Source: Limonium bicolor (taxonomy: Eukaryota > Streptophyta > Magnoliopsida > Caryophyllales > Plumbaginaceae). From it: a stretch of DNA of 64,000 bases. The notes beneath the pieces are model-generated. The model worked only from the letters and a program-made list of their open reading frames with translations, ran no database searches and was not told the origin of the DNA. The number at the start of each line of letters is the position of its first letter. Within the stretch, counting starts at the first letter, position 1. Shown here in pieces: positions 23,127 to 35,507 of the stretch. The position numbers and the translations under genes are program-made. The stretch is from the NCBI GenBank assembly GCA_023374045.1, contig CM041782.1, positions 188,002,925 through 188,066,924 on the forward strand, in the 5' to 3' direction.

Positions 23127-24089
23127 TAACCTTTTAACCGGTTATCGTTTGGTTCGGGTTTGCATTAAGTCTCGGGATTTAATTTAACCATAAGCTATAG
23201 TTGTAAGAGTATAATATTTCGTAACGCAATAGTATTCGTTACTTAAGGATTAAATTCCTAGTAACCCATGCTATTTATCAAGGTTATTTGACCCTTGTAT
23301 ATTTGCATACACACACATACATAGTTCTTTGTTATACTTGTTCGACCAAATTATATTTCACTGATATATTTATATACCCATATACGTATGTATTGATACA
23401 TATATATATATTTATATCCATACCATATAGTCCATTGTCATACTTTACTGAACTAAGTCATATTCTAACTTTTAGTTACATATATTTTATGTATCGGTCA
23501 ACTTAACCACTTGGTCAATTTGTGATGATTTGGTCAATCTAGTTTGACTTGGTCAATGTTACAAGTCAACGTTTCATTATATCCAATATTTATTTATCAA
23601 CTCATACTATATCATATTATAACACTTATAATCATATTTCCAAATCTATGATTCTCTCCACACTAACCCTTTATGATTTATCATCATATTATTTTTCCAC
23701 CTTATATTATAAATTCTTATCGTGTGAATTTATAAGGTTTTCCATAATGCATTTATTCATTAGTTCATGTGGAGTACACATTTATTTGGTTGTGTCTTTT
23801 ATTCACAAATCTCTTATTAATAATTCATCTTAATGTTATACAAGGTATTTTACACATTGTCACCTTCCTTATATTATAAGGTTTCTTATCATACATTATA
23901 CTCCCCAAAGTTCCAACTTAAATCTTTATTCTATGTGATTATTTATAAGGTATTTAATACCCCATTAATCTCTTTATGATATACCCTCTTATACTTTACA
24001 TAAGGTCACATTATATCATCTTAAACTTTATAATATAACATTCATTGTTTGTAAAATTACCCATATTATTTTCGGCATTTACATTCCTC

Positions 24090-24660
24090 CCCCCTTCATT
24101 TTAGGTTATTTACAAAATCACCCCAAACATTATTCTTGTTACATTTCTAGCCTTATTTAATTATAACCTAAGATTTTCAACCATATAATATACATATATA
24201 GGTATATATTCGAACAACACCCTACTGTTTTTCATATTTATTCTCTTCACCCACAACTTCTTTTAATTATACATTACCCCTCTTTATTTTAAAACTTATA
24301 ATTTAATACCAAAACTTTACATTATACATATTAACTTATTTAATTCCAAAAACTCCGAAAATAATTCCTTAAATTCTCAACGACCCCTAGGCTTTGCTAA
24401 TATCATTCTCCACCCTTAAGTTTCAGTTATTTACATAATAACCCCATAAGTTTTATAAATGTTACAATTTAATACTTAAACTATATATTATAATCCTTAA
24501 TTTATTAAATCGCTAAAATTATCCCAAAAATCCTCAAATAATTCGAATAGACCCCTAGGGTCATTTTAATTTCATTTCAGCCACCAATTTTCAGAAATTA
24601 CACAAACACCCCAAATAGTTTTAAAATTTCATTTTTAACTTAATACTTCATTTAAATCAC
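24090..24660. repeat. Degenerate tandem repeat, about 165-185 bp
   Basis: Recurring blocks: TTATTTACAAAATCACCCC (24108), GTTATTTACATAATAACCCC (about 24427) and AAATTACACAAACACCCC (about 24595), each followed by ...GTTACA or TTTAA tracts and by CCCCTAGG at 24386 and 24551. The copies are strongly diverged. Confidence 0.5.
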
Positions 24661-26552
24661 CAAAAATAATTGTTTTTATTATTTTAATTTGGTCAAACCT
24701 CACATGTGGTCAAGGTTGACCACCCAAATATTCTTTTGACCCATACTTATACAATTTACTGTTTTATTACATTTATTTCACTAGTTTTACACTTAAGTGT
24801 TTAAACTTTATAAAAATTACATTTTATGTTTTAAAATTCTTAAACAGCCCCCATTTGGTTTTAATTATTGTTTAGCACCCTAAACTTTATTTATTTACGG
24901 TTAACCCACATGGTAAATCTTTTGTTCATTTTAACACTTATAAAGTTCGTAAATCATATTATAACTTTATATTCAATTTATGTTACACCTAAATTCATCA
25001 AGATTCATCTAAAATGTTCCTAGATGATTATGTTCACTAAATTACACTTTAGCACCAGAAACATGTTTAATTCATTTAACCACCCACAAACTTAATAATT
25101 TGATATTTAAAGCTTTAAATAACTATATTAAACATGGCCTTCAACATAACATAAACTTAACTTTAAATGACATTAAAATGTCCATAAACCATAGGTTATA
25201 CACGGCTTGCTACAGATTTTTCATTTAATCTATAAAACTCATTTTTCTTTCACTTTTAACTTATAAACTTGACTTTAATAAGTTATTACCACCTAGATTC
25301 ACTAACCAAACATATAACCATCATTTATACACATTTTCAAGGATTAAACAGAACCTATATACTTACACATTCTCGGCCATATTTTAATTTACAAGACAAT
25401 ACATTTTAAAGCTTTGAAAGTGTTTTAGGAGTTCTTACCTTGTTCTAATCACCAAGAACTCCAAACACCTCTTGTATAGTTTTGGCCCTATATGTATATA
25501 TACTGTAGGATAGTTTTTATTTCATGAACTAGCTTAAATAACATTATACTACCTTAAGATCTTAAATGAACATTTTACCTCTTAAGTTTGGTTTTCTTTT
25601 TGGGATGATGTCCCTACTGCCTCCACACTCCATGGGTGGTTCCAAGACCCATTCGGTCAGCATAAACACAAGGAATGCTTTAGTTAGTGACTTCTCCAAA
25701 TGACAAGTTTAAGGAGTTTTTAAGGCATAATCAAATAGAGATTTTACCTTGAAGTTTTGTGAGGTTTAAGTGTGGTTCTCGACCACCTATAACAGTAATA
25801 AGAACCTTAGTTTTCTGTAGGAAAAGGATCAGGGAGATTGAGGGCTTGAATAGCCATGGAAATCCATGATTTTACCTTCATTTGGAGCCATTTTGGATGG
25901 GTTTTGGAGCAGCTCTTTGGCTATATGAAGAGGGGAAAGGGTGTCAAAAGATGTAGTAAAAGGAATCAGAACAAGTTTATTTTGGACTAAATATAGAGAG
26001 AGGGGAAAGGGTGTTGAAGGCATTTTTCCTTACCTTAAGGTTCTCAAAGAGGTTCCCTTAGCCCTTGGGTTGGTTTAGGCCGAGATTAGGGTCTTCACAA
26101 TGAATATTTATACCTTGGATGAAGTGGGAAGGTTCAGATTCGGACATATACAAAAGAAAGGAAGATGAGTGTCTTAAAGCACATTTTCTTACCTTAACTT
26201 ACCAAGCTTGTTCCTCTTGAGTTTCAGTTCATCAATGGCACATACTCCCTTATAATTTCGGTTAGAGTGATATAGGAAATATGGGTGGTGATTTTGATGC
26301 AAGAAAATTGAAGTTTGGAGGTGAAATGAGTCTTAGAGCTCCATTAGAGCTTAAAGCATGAAAAGAAGATGAAGATGGTGAATGGTGGGTGTTGGTGACG
26401 GCTGAGAGAGGGAGGAGAATGCTGGAGTATGGGCAAGGAGACAAGGGACGGCTGATTGGAGTATCAGAAGAGAAAACTTTCCTAGATGGGTTTAGGTGTG
26501 TAAGAGATATTTTGTCTTTTGTTTGTTACTTTAGTGATGTTTTTGTTTTCTA

Positions 26553-26890
26553 ATATTCCATGCCTGATTTTTGTCTCCCCTTTCCAGCATATACAACCGT
26601 AGACAATGAAGAGGAATGGGAGAATTTTCTACTTTTGTGTGTGTAAGAGAAGATGATGTGGAATTGTCTTATGTGAGGTGAGTTGTCTTTAATGTTTCTT
26701 TTGTGTTGAGATTGTCTTCTAATGTGTAATATCTGATTTTGTGTCCCCTTATACAGCTTATACCTGTCGTAACCAGCTGGATCAATTGGAAGACATTTCT
26801 CTTGTGTGAGAAGGAATGAGAGGAAGAGCATGGAAAGTCACTTTTGCTTTTTTCCTCTTTGGGACATTCTTGTCTCCACTTGTATAAGTC
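26553..26890. repeat. Degenerate duplication, about 177 bp
   Basis: The block with CTGATTTTTGTCTCCCC, CAGCATATAC and GAATGGGAGAATTTTCT near 26565-26625 recurs near 26733-26800 with many changes; a third, weaker copy starts near 26868. Non-coding. Confidence 0.5.
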
Positions 26891-27369
26891 TTATGTATTT
26901 TATTCTCTCTTTTACCAACGCTTGCAGCCGGCCATAAAGTGTGTGGGGGACCATTTTGAATTGTTAGACTTAACATTAGAACATTAAGTTTGTACACTTG
27001 TGACTTAATTTATGTGTTAGGTGGTAACATGTGTTATTTTGTTTTAGTGTGTATATAAGTGGTTGTTGTGTTTAATAATTTTTTTGACTATATAAGAGAT
27101 TTTATATAGTCTAATGGGTAATCTTTATGATATTTAGTACATGCACTAATGTGTTACATGTAGCATTGACTTTAGGAGTTGATTTCTCATTAATAGTGTT
27201 CTCTCTTTGATTAGAGATTTAATATATAGTTTGGTGTCCATTTTGGACTATATGTTTATATACTAATGTTTATAATGAGTATTACTCATTAGATGAATAT
27301 TTTGTAATTATAACCTTCATTTGATTTAATTCCTTATTAATTAAGGTAATTAATGTTTGGGGTATTTCA

Positions 27370-28756
27370 TTAATGCACGTATATATACAAGTTAGTTAAG
27401 ATGTAAACTAACAGCCTATGAGTGTAGACTCTAAGAGTAGAGTACTTCTTATTCTATGGATATAATAGCCGCACCCTACTTCAGATTTTCTTCAACTTGA
27501 TCTGAAGCCAACAGCACATGTGTTGCCTTGTGAATGGGCAAGTCGGTGGCGTGTCTTCCAAGTGGCCGTTCACCACTAGCATCCTCAACTTGTCTGACCT
27601 TATCTGGTCCATTAATGCTCATAAATGCTCTCTTCTGAATTTATTATAGCTATGTAATGATGTTCATTAATAGCCTTTGCTTATCTTGTTATCTTGCACA
27701 TTAATGAGCTTCATCTTTTGTCGTGAGCTAGTTGCTGGAATGAGTGTGATATATCTGAGTGAGTTTGTCGATGTTGCTAACACATTTTTGTCCTTGTACG
27801 ATATCTGATGTAAGAGATACATTATGGTGTGGTTCTTGACTGCTTGTGTGTACTAGAAGTCCTCCGGAGCTCTCGACGACAGGTGCCCGACTAGTAGAGC
27901 ACATGTCGTGTGCTGAGCGTGCTTGCAACCTTGCGTGCTAAGCCACTCATGACTTAAGTGCGCTTGCAATCTTGCGTGCTAAGCCACTTATATACCTATC
28001 TATCTGAATCATGTATCTTGACAAACTCATTAGATAGACATTACAAGGTTTGCTATCATCAAAATAAGGATCTTGTCTTAACAAAACTCCAAAACTCGTT
28101 GACATGTCACGAGTAAAGGGAGAAATGAAGATTGAAATTTATGATGGTGCCAACACCAAAAAGAAGATGCTCCGCCTTGCACTCCCTCATGATCAGTGAT
28201 TACCCAGTGGAAGAGGCAGCTGCACAAGAGCTAAATATTCCCTCTTTAACCGATATGCAAATGATGGATAATTAACAAAAGGACTCCATTGACAAATAAA
28301 AGAAAAGGAGTATAAAGAACTAGAAACAAAGAGTAGATTTGCAGAGGGTTAAATAAGCAAGACTACAGATTAAGAAAAACATTGAAGATGGGGAGAAAGA
28401 GAGGGGATCAACGCCATAGAGAAAGGAGCCATGGAGCCCCACAAAGTTACAAGAAATCTAATACTGAATCCTTAGTAGAGCTAGTTTAATCTTATAGCAG
28501 AAAGGAATGAAGTAGAAGGAGACAGAATAAAATGACAAGACAAAGAGCTTTCAACCATCAATATGCATAGTCTAAATAAAAATGCAAGATCTCAACCGAA
28601 GGCAAGACAAGGTAATACTTCCGTCAAAGGAAGATAAGCTCTCAGCGAAGGTAGGGTAGCTTTTTAAGACTGATTTATTATCGTTGAGTGAGGAAGAGGT
28701 AACTTTGAACTCTTCTATGTTGGTTTATGATGGAAAATATCTACTTCCGACAAAAA
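27370..28756. other. Intergenic DNA, no gene seen
   Basis: No recognisable protein or RNA gene. A 47-50 bp direct duplication around GCTTGCAACCTTGCGTGCTAAGCC and GCTTGCAATCTTGCGTGCTAAGCC (about 27920-27990) is the only clear structure. Confidence 0.5.
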
Positions 28757-28764
28757 AAACTATT

Positions 28765-29268
28765 GAGGAAAATTATATGGCCCACCCATGACGTTTGGTG
28801 AAATTACAAACTCCACCCATGTGGCTTCCCTTGTTTTTACATCTAGCAACTTTTCTAATTTTTGTTCAATTCAAAAGATGATTAAATGTTGTCCGAAATT
28901 GATGAACTTTACATGGATGATGCTAAAGTGATATATTTTGATCTTATGTCAAATCCAAAGTTTTTTAAGCTTAAATGTGACCCTGGGACCCCATGAAACA
29001 TGTGACATGTTCATTGGGTCCCACATGTCACATTTAAGCTTAAAAACTTTAGATTTCTCACTGAAACAAATTATAACACTTTAGCATCGTCTATGTAAAA
29101 TTTCATCAATTTTGGATAACATTTAAGCATCTTTAAATTAATCAAAAATTAGAAAAGTTGCTGAATGTAAAACGGAGGAAACACATGGGTGGGGGAAGTA
29201 ATTTTTAAAACCACATGGGTGGAGTGTGTAATTTTGCCAAACGTCATCGGTGGAACATATAATTTTCC
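28765..29268. mobile_element. Foldback MITE with long terminal inverted repeats
   Basis: The left end (GGAAAATTATATGGCCC, ATGACGTTTGG, CTCCACCCATGTGG) is repeated inverted at the right end (complement of ACATATAATTTTCC), and pairing continues inward for over 200 bp to a central TTAAGCTTAAATGTGACC/TGTCACATTTAAGCTTAA. Both sides are flanked by AAACTATT (28757-28764 and 29269-29276). An 8-10 bp duplication with very long arms suggests a Mutator-derived MITE. It has no coding capacity. Confidence 0.88.
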
Positions 29269-30369
29269 AAACTATTTTCTTATACTAATGAAAATCTATG
29301 GCCCCGTTCGGCGCCGAGATTATGCTCTAATCGCGGCTCTATTTGCCGATTTTGGTCCCGAAATAAGTTGGTGCTTAATCTTGGATGAGGATTAATAAAA
29401 GATGTGGGTGTAGCCGCTTTTGGATTTCCTAGCCCATTTTACATCTTGTAACCCCTTTTAAATTACCACATACCCTCTTTTTTACAAACAAATTGTAATA
29501 CTGCCATCACTTTAATTTTCGCCAACGCTTGCGGTTAAATTCACTTCTTCTCCTCCCCCAAATCGTGAACCGCTGAGGAATCAATGTTCCCCTATAATCG
29601 CCCTCTCCGTACTCCGTAGCTTGTCGAAACCAACTGCATCTCTGCTTCTCTCCTTCATCATCGACGTCTGTACATCATCAGGCCGAGTATCATCACCTTA
29701 CTATTGAGATGGAGGGTACCTGCTTCGTAACGCCTGCACGACATTGAATGGCAGTAAACTTTGTCAACCACCAACCTAATTCATCGTCAGTGTCTTCCCG
29801 TTTAATAAATTTCCATTTGCATCACCTTCAACAGGTGAGAGCACACAAGCTCACTGTCTGCAGTACGCACTCCAGCACTCCAGGTTAGACAAATTTTAAA
29901 TTGTTTCTTTTGTTGTAAATAACCAGATGCTTCACCATACAAATGGTTGGTAACCATTTGGTGCATCTTACCCTTCCAGGTTGCTGTAATTGAATCTCGG
30001 ATTGCATATTTCTAGGTAAATTTAAGGTTTTTGTATACGATTTCTTCAACACACGTATTCTCTTTATTGTCGGCTCCTTGACTGTGTCATTAGTAGCAGC
30101 AAACTGGTAGGTCATTTGGACATTTGTGTGTATGTGTAGCTTCTGTTCACATCGTATGGAACATTGAGTTCATAATTGTTTATCTTATTCATAGCTTTGT
30201 GGGTGAACTTTTAGCAGCAATTTCCATGGAAGGCAGGAATGAAAACATAAATGTGTAGCAATGTCATAGAGTTCAGGAAATGATAATGTTGGTAGATTCA
30301 TTACTTTTTGTCACTCATCTGTCTTGTATGGAAAACTGTTAAACATACATACTTTTTTAGAACTGAATG

Positions 30370-31035
30370 GGTAAGGGTAACCCCAACAACAAGGGGAAGG
30401 CTCCCTTAGGTAAAGAAGGAGCTAGTCGAAGCAAAAGCATTCCTGGACTAAGGGTGATGTGGAGCTGCTAGTTCAGTTGCTGGTTGAGGAGGCTAGGATA
30501 CAGCTAGGGAAGACTGGTTCAGTTATTGGTTTGACACATAAGTGGTCCAGCATAGCAGATAGGTTTAATGAACGCAGGCCTGGTTTACCACCTGTAGACA
30601 AAGGGCAGTGTAAGAACAAAGGATATACACTTAAAACAGGGTGGAGAAAGTGGAAAGAACTATGCCACAAAAAAACTGGCTTGGGGTGTGATGCATCTAC
30701 ACAATCTGTAACATACCCTCCTGAGTGGATTGAGCAGCAAGCGAAGGTAGTACAAGCAGTTTTAAATTTTTGACCTAAACTATTGGACAACACTGAATCA
30801 CACCCCAATTTTATTCTATTGTTTAAATGTAACAGGAAAATATTGGGATTTATAAACTGCTTAACTCGAAATGGCCAGCATATTTGGTGGATGAGATGGA
30901 GCTTGTGTGGGGTCAAGCATATGCAAATGGTGATCTCAAGATAACTCCAGGCGGAGAAGTGCAACATCAAGCTGAAGAGAGTCCTCCGAAGAGCAGAACA
31001 ATGAAGACAGTGGAAATGGTTGCATAGAGGTTGGT
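30370..31035 (+). pseudogene. Harbinger ORF1, Myb/SANT-like DNA-binding protein, 5' part
   Basis: In PIF/Harbinger elements the Myb-like protein binds the transposase and helps it reach DNA. An ATG at 30367-30369 opens a lysine-rich leader (MGKGNPNNKGK). A one-base shift near 30444 then leads into WTKGDVELLVQLLVEEA, THKWSSIADRFNERRPG, QCKNKGYTLKTGWRKWKEL, the tryptophan-spaced Myb/SANT-like fold. The frame stops near 30773. After an intron-like gap with TAACAG at 30835 it resumes as IGIYKLLNSKWPAYLVDEME. Another frame break occurs near 30975, then an acidic stretch. Element B cuts the gene at 31054. Confidence 0.75.
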
Positions 31036-31054
31036 TCAACTGAACCTTACATGT

Positions 31055-31563
31055 TGAGAAGGGAAGAAATGGCGCCGGACCAAAGCAGGCAACGTAGAGC
31101 ATCCGGCCGGATGAGATTAAAGGCACGTAGAGCATCCGGCCGCTCTGGCCGGATGAGATTAGAGGCTTGTAGAGCGTCTGGCCGCCTTAGCCGGATGAAA
31201 ATAGGACTTAAGCAAAGCAAAACGTCACTCGACCGGCCACTTGTGGTCGGCCAAAGATACTAAAGAGGGGGTAGAACTGTACTTAAGCATGTAAAATACA
31301 GGCTGGCACCAAAGGGACCAGGCCCAAAAAACTATAAATAAGGGTGTACCCCCATGAAATAGGACACGGTTTTTGGGCAATCAAACACACATCCGATTCT
31401 AATAGAGGCTCTCTTTCTCTCTCTACTCTCTCTACTCTCACAAAGATTCAGGGTTCGAGATCAGGTAATGTAGGACCGAATGTCAGATCAGGCCATTTTA
31501 GGATAGATACATTGTTACATTGGGATCAAGGTCGGATCCTGTTAGGATAAATGCACTGTTTCA
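31055..31563 (+). repeat. 5' LTR of element B (509 bp)
   Basis: Starts TGAGAAGGG, ends TGTTTCA. Contains three repeats of about 42 bp with inverted arms ATCCGGCC/GGCCGGAT near 31094-31200 (the first copy lacks 9 bp found in the 3' LTR), a TATA box at 31333-31340 and a CT-rich tract at 31409-31440. Open frames here reflect the repeats only. Confidence 0.95.
31333..31340 (+). promoter_or_regulatory. TATA box of element B LTR
   Basis: TATAAATA in both LTRs (also 42942-42949), about 220 bp before the LTR end, suitable for starting genomic RNA. Confidence 0.65.
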
Positions 31564-31565
31564 TT

Positions 31566-31583
31566 TGGCGCCGTCTGTGGGAA
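31566..31583 (+). other. Primer binding site of B
   Basis: TGGCGCCGTCTGTGGGAA begins two bases after the LTR. The first nine bases fit the 3' end of plant tRNA-Asp; the rest is the form common in Tat elements. The exact tRNA is uncertain. Confidence 0.75.
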
Positions 31584-31696
31584 ACGAACAGCAAGAAGCA
31601 ACCACGAGACCACCTGGAAACAGAGAAGTAATCTGCGATGATTTATAACGAAAGATCTGAATTAATGACGTTTTTTGCAGGATTGGAACACGAAAG

Positions 31697-33081
31697 ATGG
31701 CTCCGAGATCAAGGAAAGCATTGAGGAACGCTACTGAAGATAACAACCGCTCCGAGGAAGGAATGAGTTCGGAAATGCCAGAGGCCATCTCCAAAAAAGA
31801 TCTTGAAGACATGCTGAAAGGGTTGGTCAGATCCATTGACGAAAAAATCGTAGAGGGAAATGAGACTTTGCAGCAGGAGTTGATGCAAAGGGATGAAGAA
31901 TATCAAAGAAAATGGAACGAAATGACGGAGGCAATTGAACAATTGAAAAACAGAGATTCCAGAGGCAGCAATGGGGAAGAAAGCAAGGATAGAAAGCGCA
32001 ATTCAATTGCGGATGAAGAAGAGATGGAAGAAGATGATCAGATAGATATGAGCTTGTACCCCTTCTCAGAGCGGATAAGGAAGGCAAAACTCCCGCCGCA
32101 TTTGTCACTCCGACAATTGAGAAATATGACGGGACTAGAGATCCTGCTCAACATATCAAAAAGTTCATGTTCGCCATGAACACTCAGGGGATTAGCTCCC
32201 TCGCTCTCTGCAATCTGTTCCCCGGAACGCTTTCAAAGAGGGCATTGGGATGGATCTCCACGAGACCGCCACAGTCCATCACGAGCTTCAAGCAATTGAC
32301 CGAGGATTTCCATAATACTTTGCTGCGAGTAAGAGGGTTAAAAAAGAAACAATAGAGTTGATGGACATCAAGCAGCGAAAAGGGAGACTGTGAAGGAGTA
32401 CAGCGAGCGCTTCCATAAGAAAGTCGCGGAGATCGATGATGTTGATGAAAAAATCTTGATTAAGGCCTTTGGAAACGGCCTAGCTCAGCCCCGACTGGCT
32501 GGAAAAATCGCAACGAAGGCGCCGAAAACTCATGGAGAGTTAGCTGAAATGATCCATGATTTTTTGAAATCCGAGATAGCGGAAAACAAGGCCAAGAGCC
32601 TAGCGGACAGCTTCAAAGCCGTAGGGGTGCCGGAAAAGAAAGAAGGGCATGGAGGGAACGCCGGAAGGGGAGGATCCAGGTACAAGCCATACTATGGCAA
32701 ATCTACCGCCGGGTCTTCCTCTCAAGGAGCACAGCACCAGGGGGCAAGAGCCATTGTCTACATAGATCCGGGGAAGTATGCTGCTGCAGTAAGGGAGGGG
32801 TACCTTCCTCAGCCTAGGAGGCCGCCGCAGGGAGAAATTCCGGTTGCATTCTGTGAATATCACGGGAACCGCAGCCATCGGACCGTAAACTGTGCTACCT
32901 TGGCCAAAGAGCTCCGAGTCATTGAAGAAAATAAGAGGAAAGGAAAGCAGGCGGCCGGAGCACAAAGGCAATACGGCGGCCAGCAAGGTGGTACCCAGAA
33001 TACACCCCGAGGGCGACAGGAGGAAGAGATCCACCCCAGGCTTGATCCCGGCAAATCAGTGGGGATGATAACAGGTCTGTA
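31697..33081 (+). pseudogene. Element B gag
   Basis: ATG at 31697 opens an acidic, coiled-coil-prone N-terminus (QQELMQRDEEYQRKW). Near 32100 the frame shifts into the capsid-type core: YDGTRDPAQHIKKF, CNLFPGTLSKRALGWI, SITSFKQL. After a further shift near 32350 come KEYSERFHKKVAEI and a Cys/His motif CEYHGNRSHRTVNC that resembles Tat gag zinc motifs, then a basic Gln/Gly-rich tail to the stop near 33080. There are at least two frame breaks. The gap from 33082 to about 33315 before protease is non-coding and has a possible GT (33073) to TTTTTTCAG (33319) intron shape. Confidence 0.85.
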
Positions 33082-33330
33082 AAAAAGGAGAGTAAAAGTT
33101 TATTTTCCCTTTATTCTGGATAAACATTTGGAGTACAATTTGCAATCTGTTTTAGGATGAAATTTCGTATCGCATAGGTTGTCAAAAATCATATTGCCAA
33201 AAGAAGAAATAAAATTTCCTTTCTTTTCGCATTCTTTACTATTAACAAACCTCCTTTCTTTTCCAAAAGGAAAGCTAACAAAACTTCCTCTAAGAAAACT
33301 CACAGGACTTTTTTCAGAAGTAGGACCACT

Positions 33331-33809
33331 AACCCCTAATGAAAGGAAAGACACATTCATCAAGTGCATCAAGAGCTCCCGGAGAGGAAAATCGCCAAAA
33401 AGGAAAGTTTTCCTCCAATTTTCTTCTCCGACGAAGATGAAGATGGAGTCCTATATCCACACAACGATCCACTTGTCATTCGTGCACAAGTAAATGATCG
33501 GATGATGGAGGGAATTTTAATCGATAGTGGGGCCGGAGCAAATGTCATATCAGCCGAAGCAGTTAAGAGGTTAGAGGTGCCTGAAGAGCGGATCAAGCCC
33601 TACTCGGCGGTTCTAGAGGATTTGTAGGAGGTGTGTCTCTACCACGTCTTCCGGCAGTATAGATTTCACAATGACCTTGGGGCAGGGAGACGAAAGAAGA
33701 ACAGAAAGGCTCACGCTTTTATTGTGCCAGGTCTTTCTGGATATAACATGTACCTTGGAAGGCCAGGGATCAATGCTTTCAAAGCCATCCACAGCACACA
33801 TCACTTAAA
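33331..33809 (+). pseudogene. Element B aspartic protease
   Basis: Retroviral-type aspartic protease that processes Gag-Pol. The motif is ILIDSGAGANVIS at about 33508-33546, in the frame 33364-33627. The frame stops after LEDL. Downstream reading shifts through a degenerate flap region and resumes as GRPGINAFKAI near 33760. At least two breaks. Confidence 0.8.
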
Positions 33810-35507
33810 ATGAAGTACTTAACCTCAAGTGGAAAGGTGGTTACGATAAGAGGAAGCCAAAAAATGGCACGAATGTGTGAAGTCCGCATCATGGACAGCC
33901 TTCCTAGTGAGGAAGTGATCAAAACTGTGGGATCGGACAAGGAGTTTAAGGGAAAGTTACCTTCTTCCCCAGGGCCGGATCAAGAGAAGGAGGAATGTCG
34001 AACAATCCAAGACTCCCCAAGAGAGGTACATTTAAAATCTGACCCTTCTAAATTTTTTAAAATAGGAACTGCGTTTAACAGTGGAGAGCAAACTCACTTA
34101 ATGAGGTTCCTGGAAAAAAGAAGGACAACATTCGCTTGGAGCACGGACGAGATGCCTGGTATAGACCCAAGCGTTATCCGGCATGAGCTCAGGGTAGACC
34201 CTAAGCATCCGGCAATCCGGCAAAGGAAGAGGGTAATAGGGGAAGAAAGAGATTTAGCCGCACGAACCGAGGTCCAAAAACTCCTTAAAGCCGGATTCAT
34301 CAGGGAGGTTGCTTATCCACGGTGGTTGGCTAATGTTGTCATGGTGAAAAAAGCAAATGGAAAATGGAGAATGTGCGTGGATTTCACAGATTTAAATAAG
34401 GCATGTCCTAAGGATTTTTATCCCCTACCATCAATAGATAGATTGGTGGTCTCAACTGCCCAGAGTTCTGTGTTAAGTTTTTTGGATGCTTTCTCCGGCT
34501 ATAATCAAATAAAAATGAAAGAGGATGATTCGGAAAAAACTTCCTTCATTACTTCAGCCGGAACATTCTGTTACAAAGTAATGCCTTTCGGCCTAAAGAA
34601 TGCAGGGGCCACTTTTCAGCGAATGATTGACAAAGTGTTTTGTCAACAAATTGCCCGGAATGTGGAAGCTTATGTTGATGACATAGTTGTGAAAAGCCCG
34701 TCAAAGGAACAACACATGAAGGATTTGGAAGAAACATTTGACACTCTGGATAAATACCAAATCAAGCTAAATCCAGAGAAGTGTGTTTGGAGTAACCAAA
34801 GGGAAGTTTCTTGGCTTCATTGTTGGGCAGCGAGGTATTGAAGTTGATCCGGAAAAAAGTCAGGCAATCCTCGACCTTTCCCCACCAAGAAATATCAAAG
34901 ATGTCCAAGCTTTGAACGGAAGACTCACAGCGTTAAGTAGGTTCTGTTCTAAGCTTCAGGAAAAATCAATCCCGTTCTTCAATATTCTAGGGAAGAACAG
35001 TAAATTCCAGTGGGGACAAGAGTGTATAGAAGCATTTGAGAAGATTAAGGAGATGCTTCGGGATTTACCTAAATTGGGTGTACCTACTCCGGGACAGGAT
35101 CTATACCTTTACTTGTCCGCAACAGATTGGGCGGTTGCAGCTGTCTTAATCATGGAGGAGAAAAGGAGATACCAGTTTACTATACAGGCAAAATCTTGAG
35201 CCCGACAGAAGGACGGTACACTAATATAGAGAAAGTCTTGTTCGCACTAGTAGTGGCATCAAGAAAACTACGCTCCTACTTCCAGTCGCACCGAATCTTT
35301 GTCAGGACCAATTGGCCGCTTAAGCAAATTGCGAACAACCCGAATGCCTCCGGCCGGATGGTAAGCTGGACAGTAGAGCTGACACAATATGAAATTCACT
35401 TCATGCCCAGAACGGCGATTAAAGCTCAGGCCTTAGCAGACTTCATAAAGAAACAAGCTTCGCAAAAGAAAGGAAAAAACTCAGAGTCCATATGTCATCT
35501 TGGTTGA
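33810..35507 (+). pseudogene. Element B reverse transcriptase and first RNase H
   Basis: Copies element RNA into DNA. RT motifs in order: WLANVVMVKKANGKWRMCVD, DLNKACPKDFYPLP, FLDAFSGYNQIKM, PFGLKNAGATFQRM and the catalytic YVDDIVVKS at about 34669-34695. A frame change near 34795-34805 leads to GFIVGQRGIEVDP and the RNase H domain (YLSATDWAVAAVL), and a second near 35180 leads to EGRYTNIEKVLFALV and ALADFIKKQ. The first catalytic Asp of this RNase H is replaced, as is usual in Tat elements that carry a second RNase H. Confidence 0.9.

Larger units (their letters stand above)
23127..27369 (-). other. AT-rich region, possible old LTR, no gene
   Basis: The segment ends GGGGTATTTCA (27359-27369), and the interval from the previous such end is about 4.2 kb, the LTR length seen elsewhere here. 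Its right part has repeated minus-strand donor-like TTTTACCTT complements (25435-26210), like the LTR leaders. The left boundary does not start TGT, and no target duplication was found. Short ORFs are scattered and unconvincing. Confidence 0.35.

Noticed and set aside
18048..27374. Possible TTAAT target duplication pairing 18043-18047 with 27370-27374
   Set aside because: The five-base match is weak in AT-rich DNA, and the supposed start does not resemble any LTR start in the window.
32600..33034. Minus-strand ORFs opposite element B gag
   Set aside because: Shadow of the real gag frame, which shows recognisable capsid and Cys/His motifs on the plus strand.
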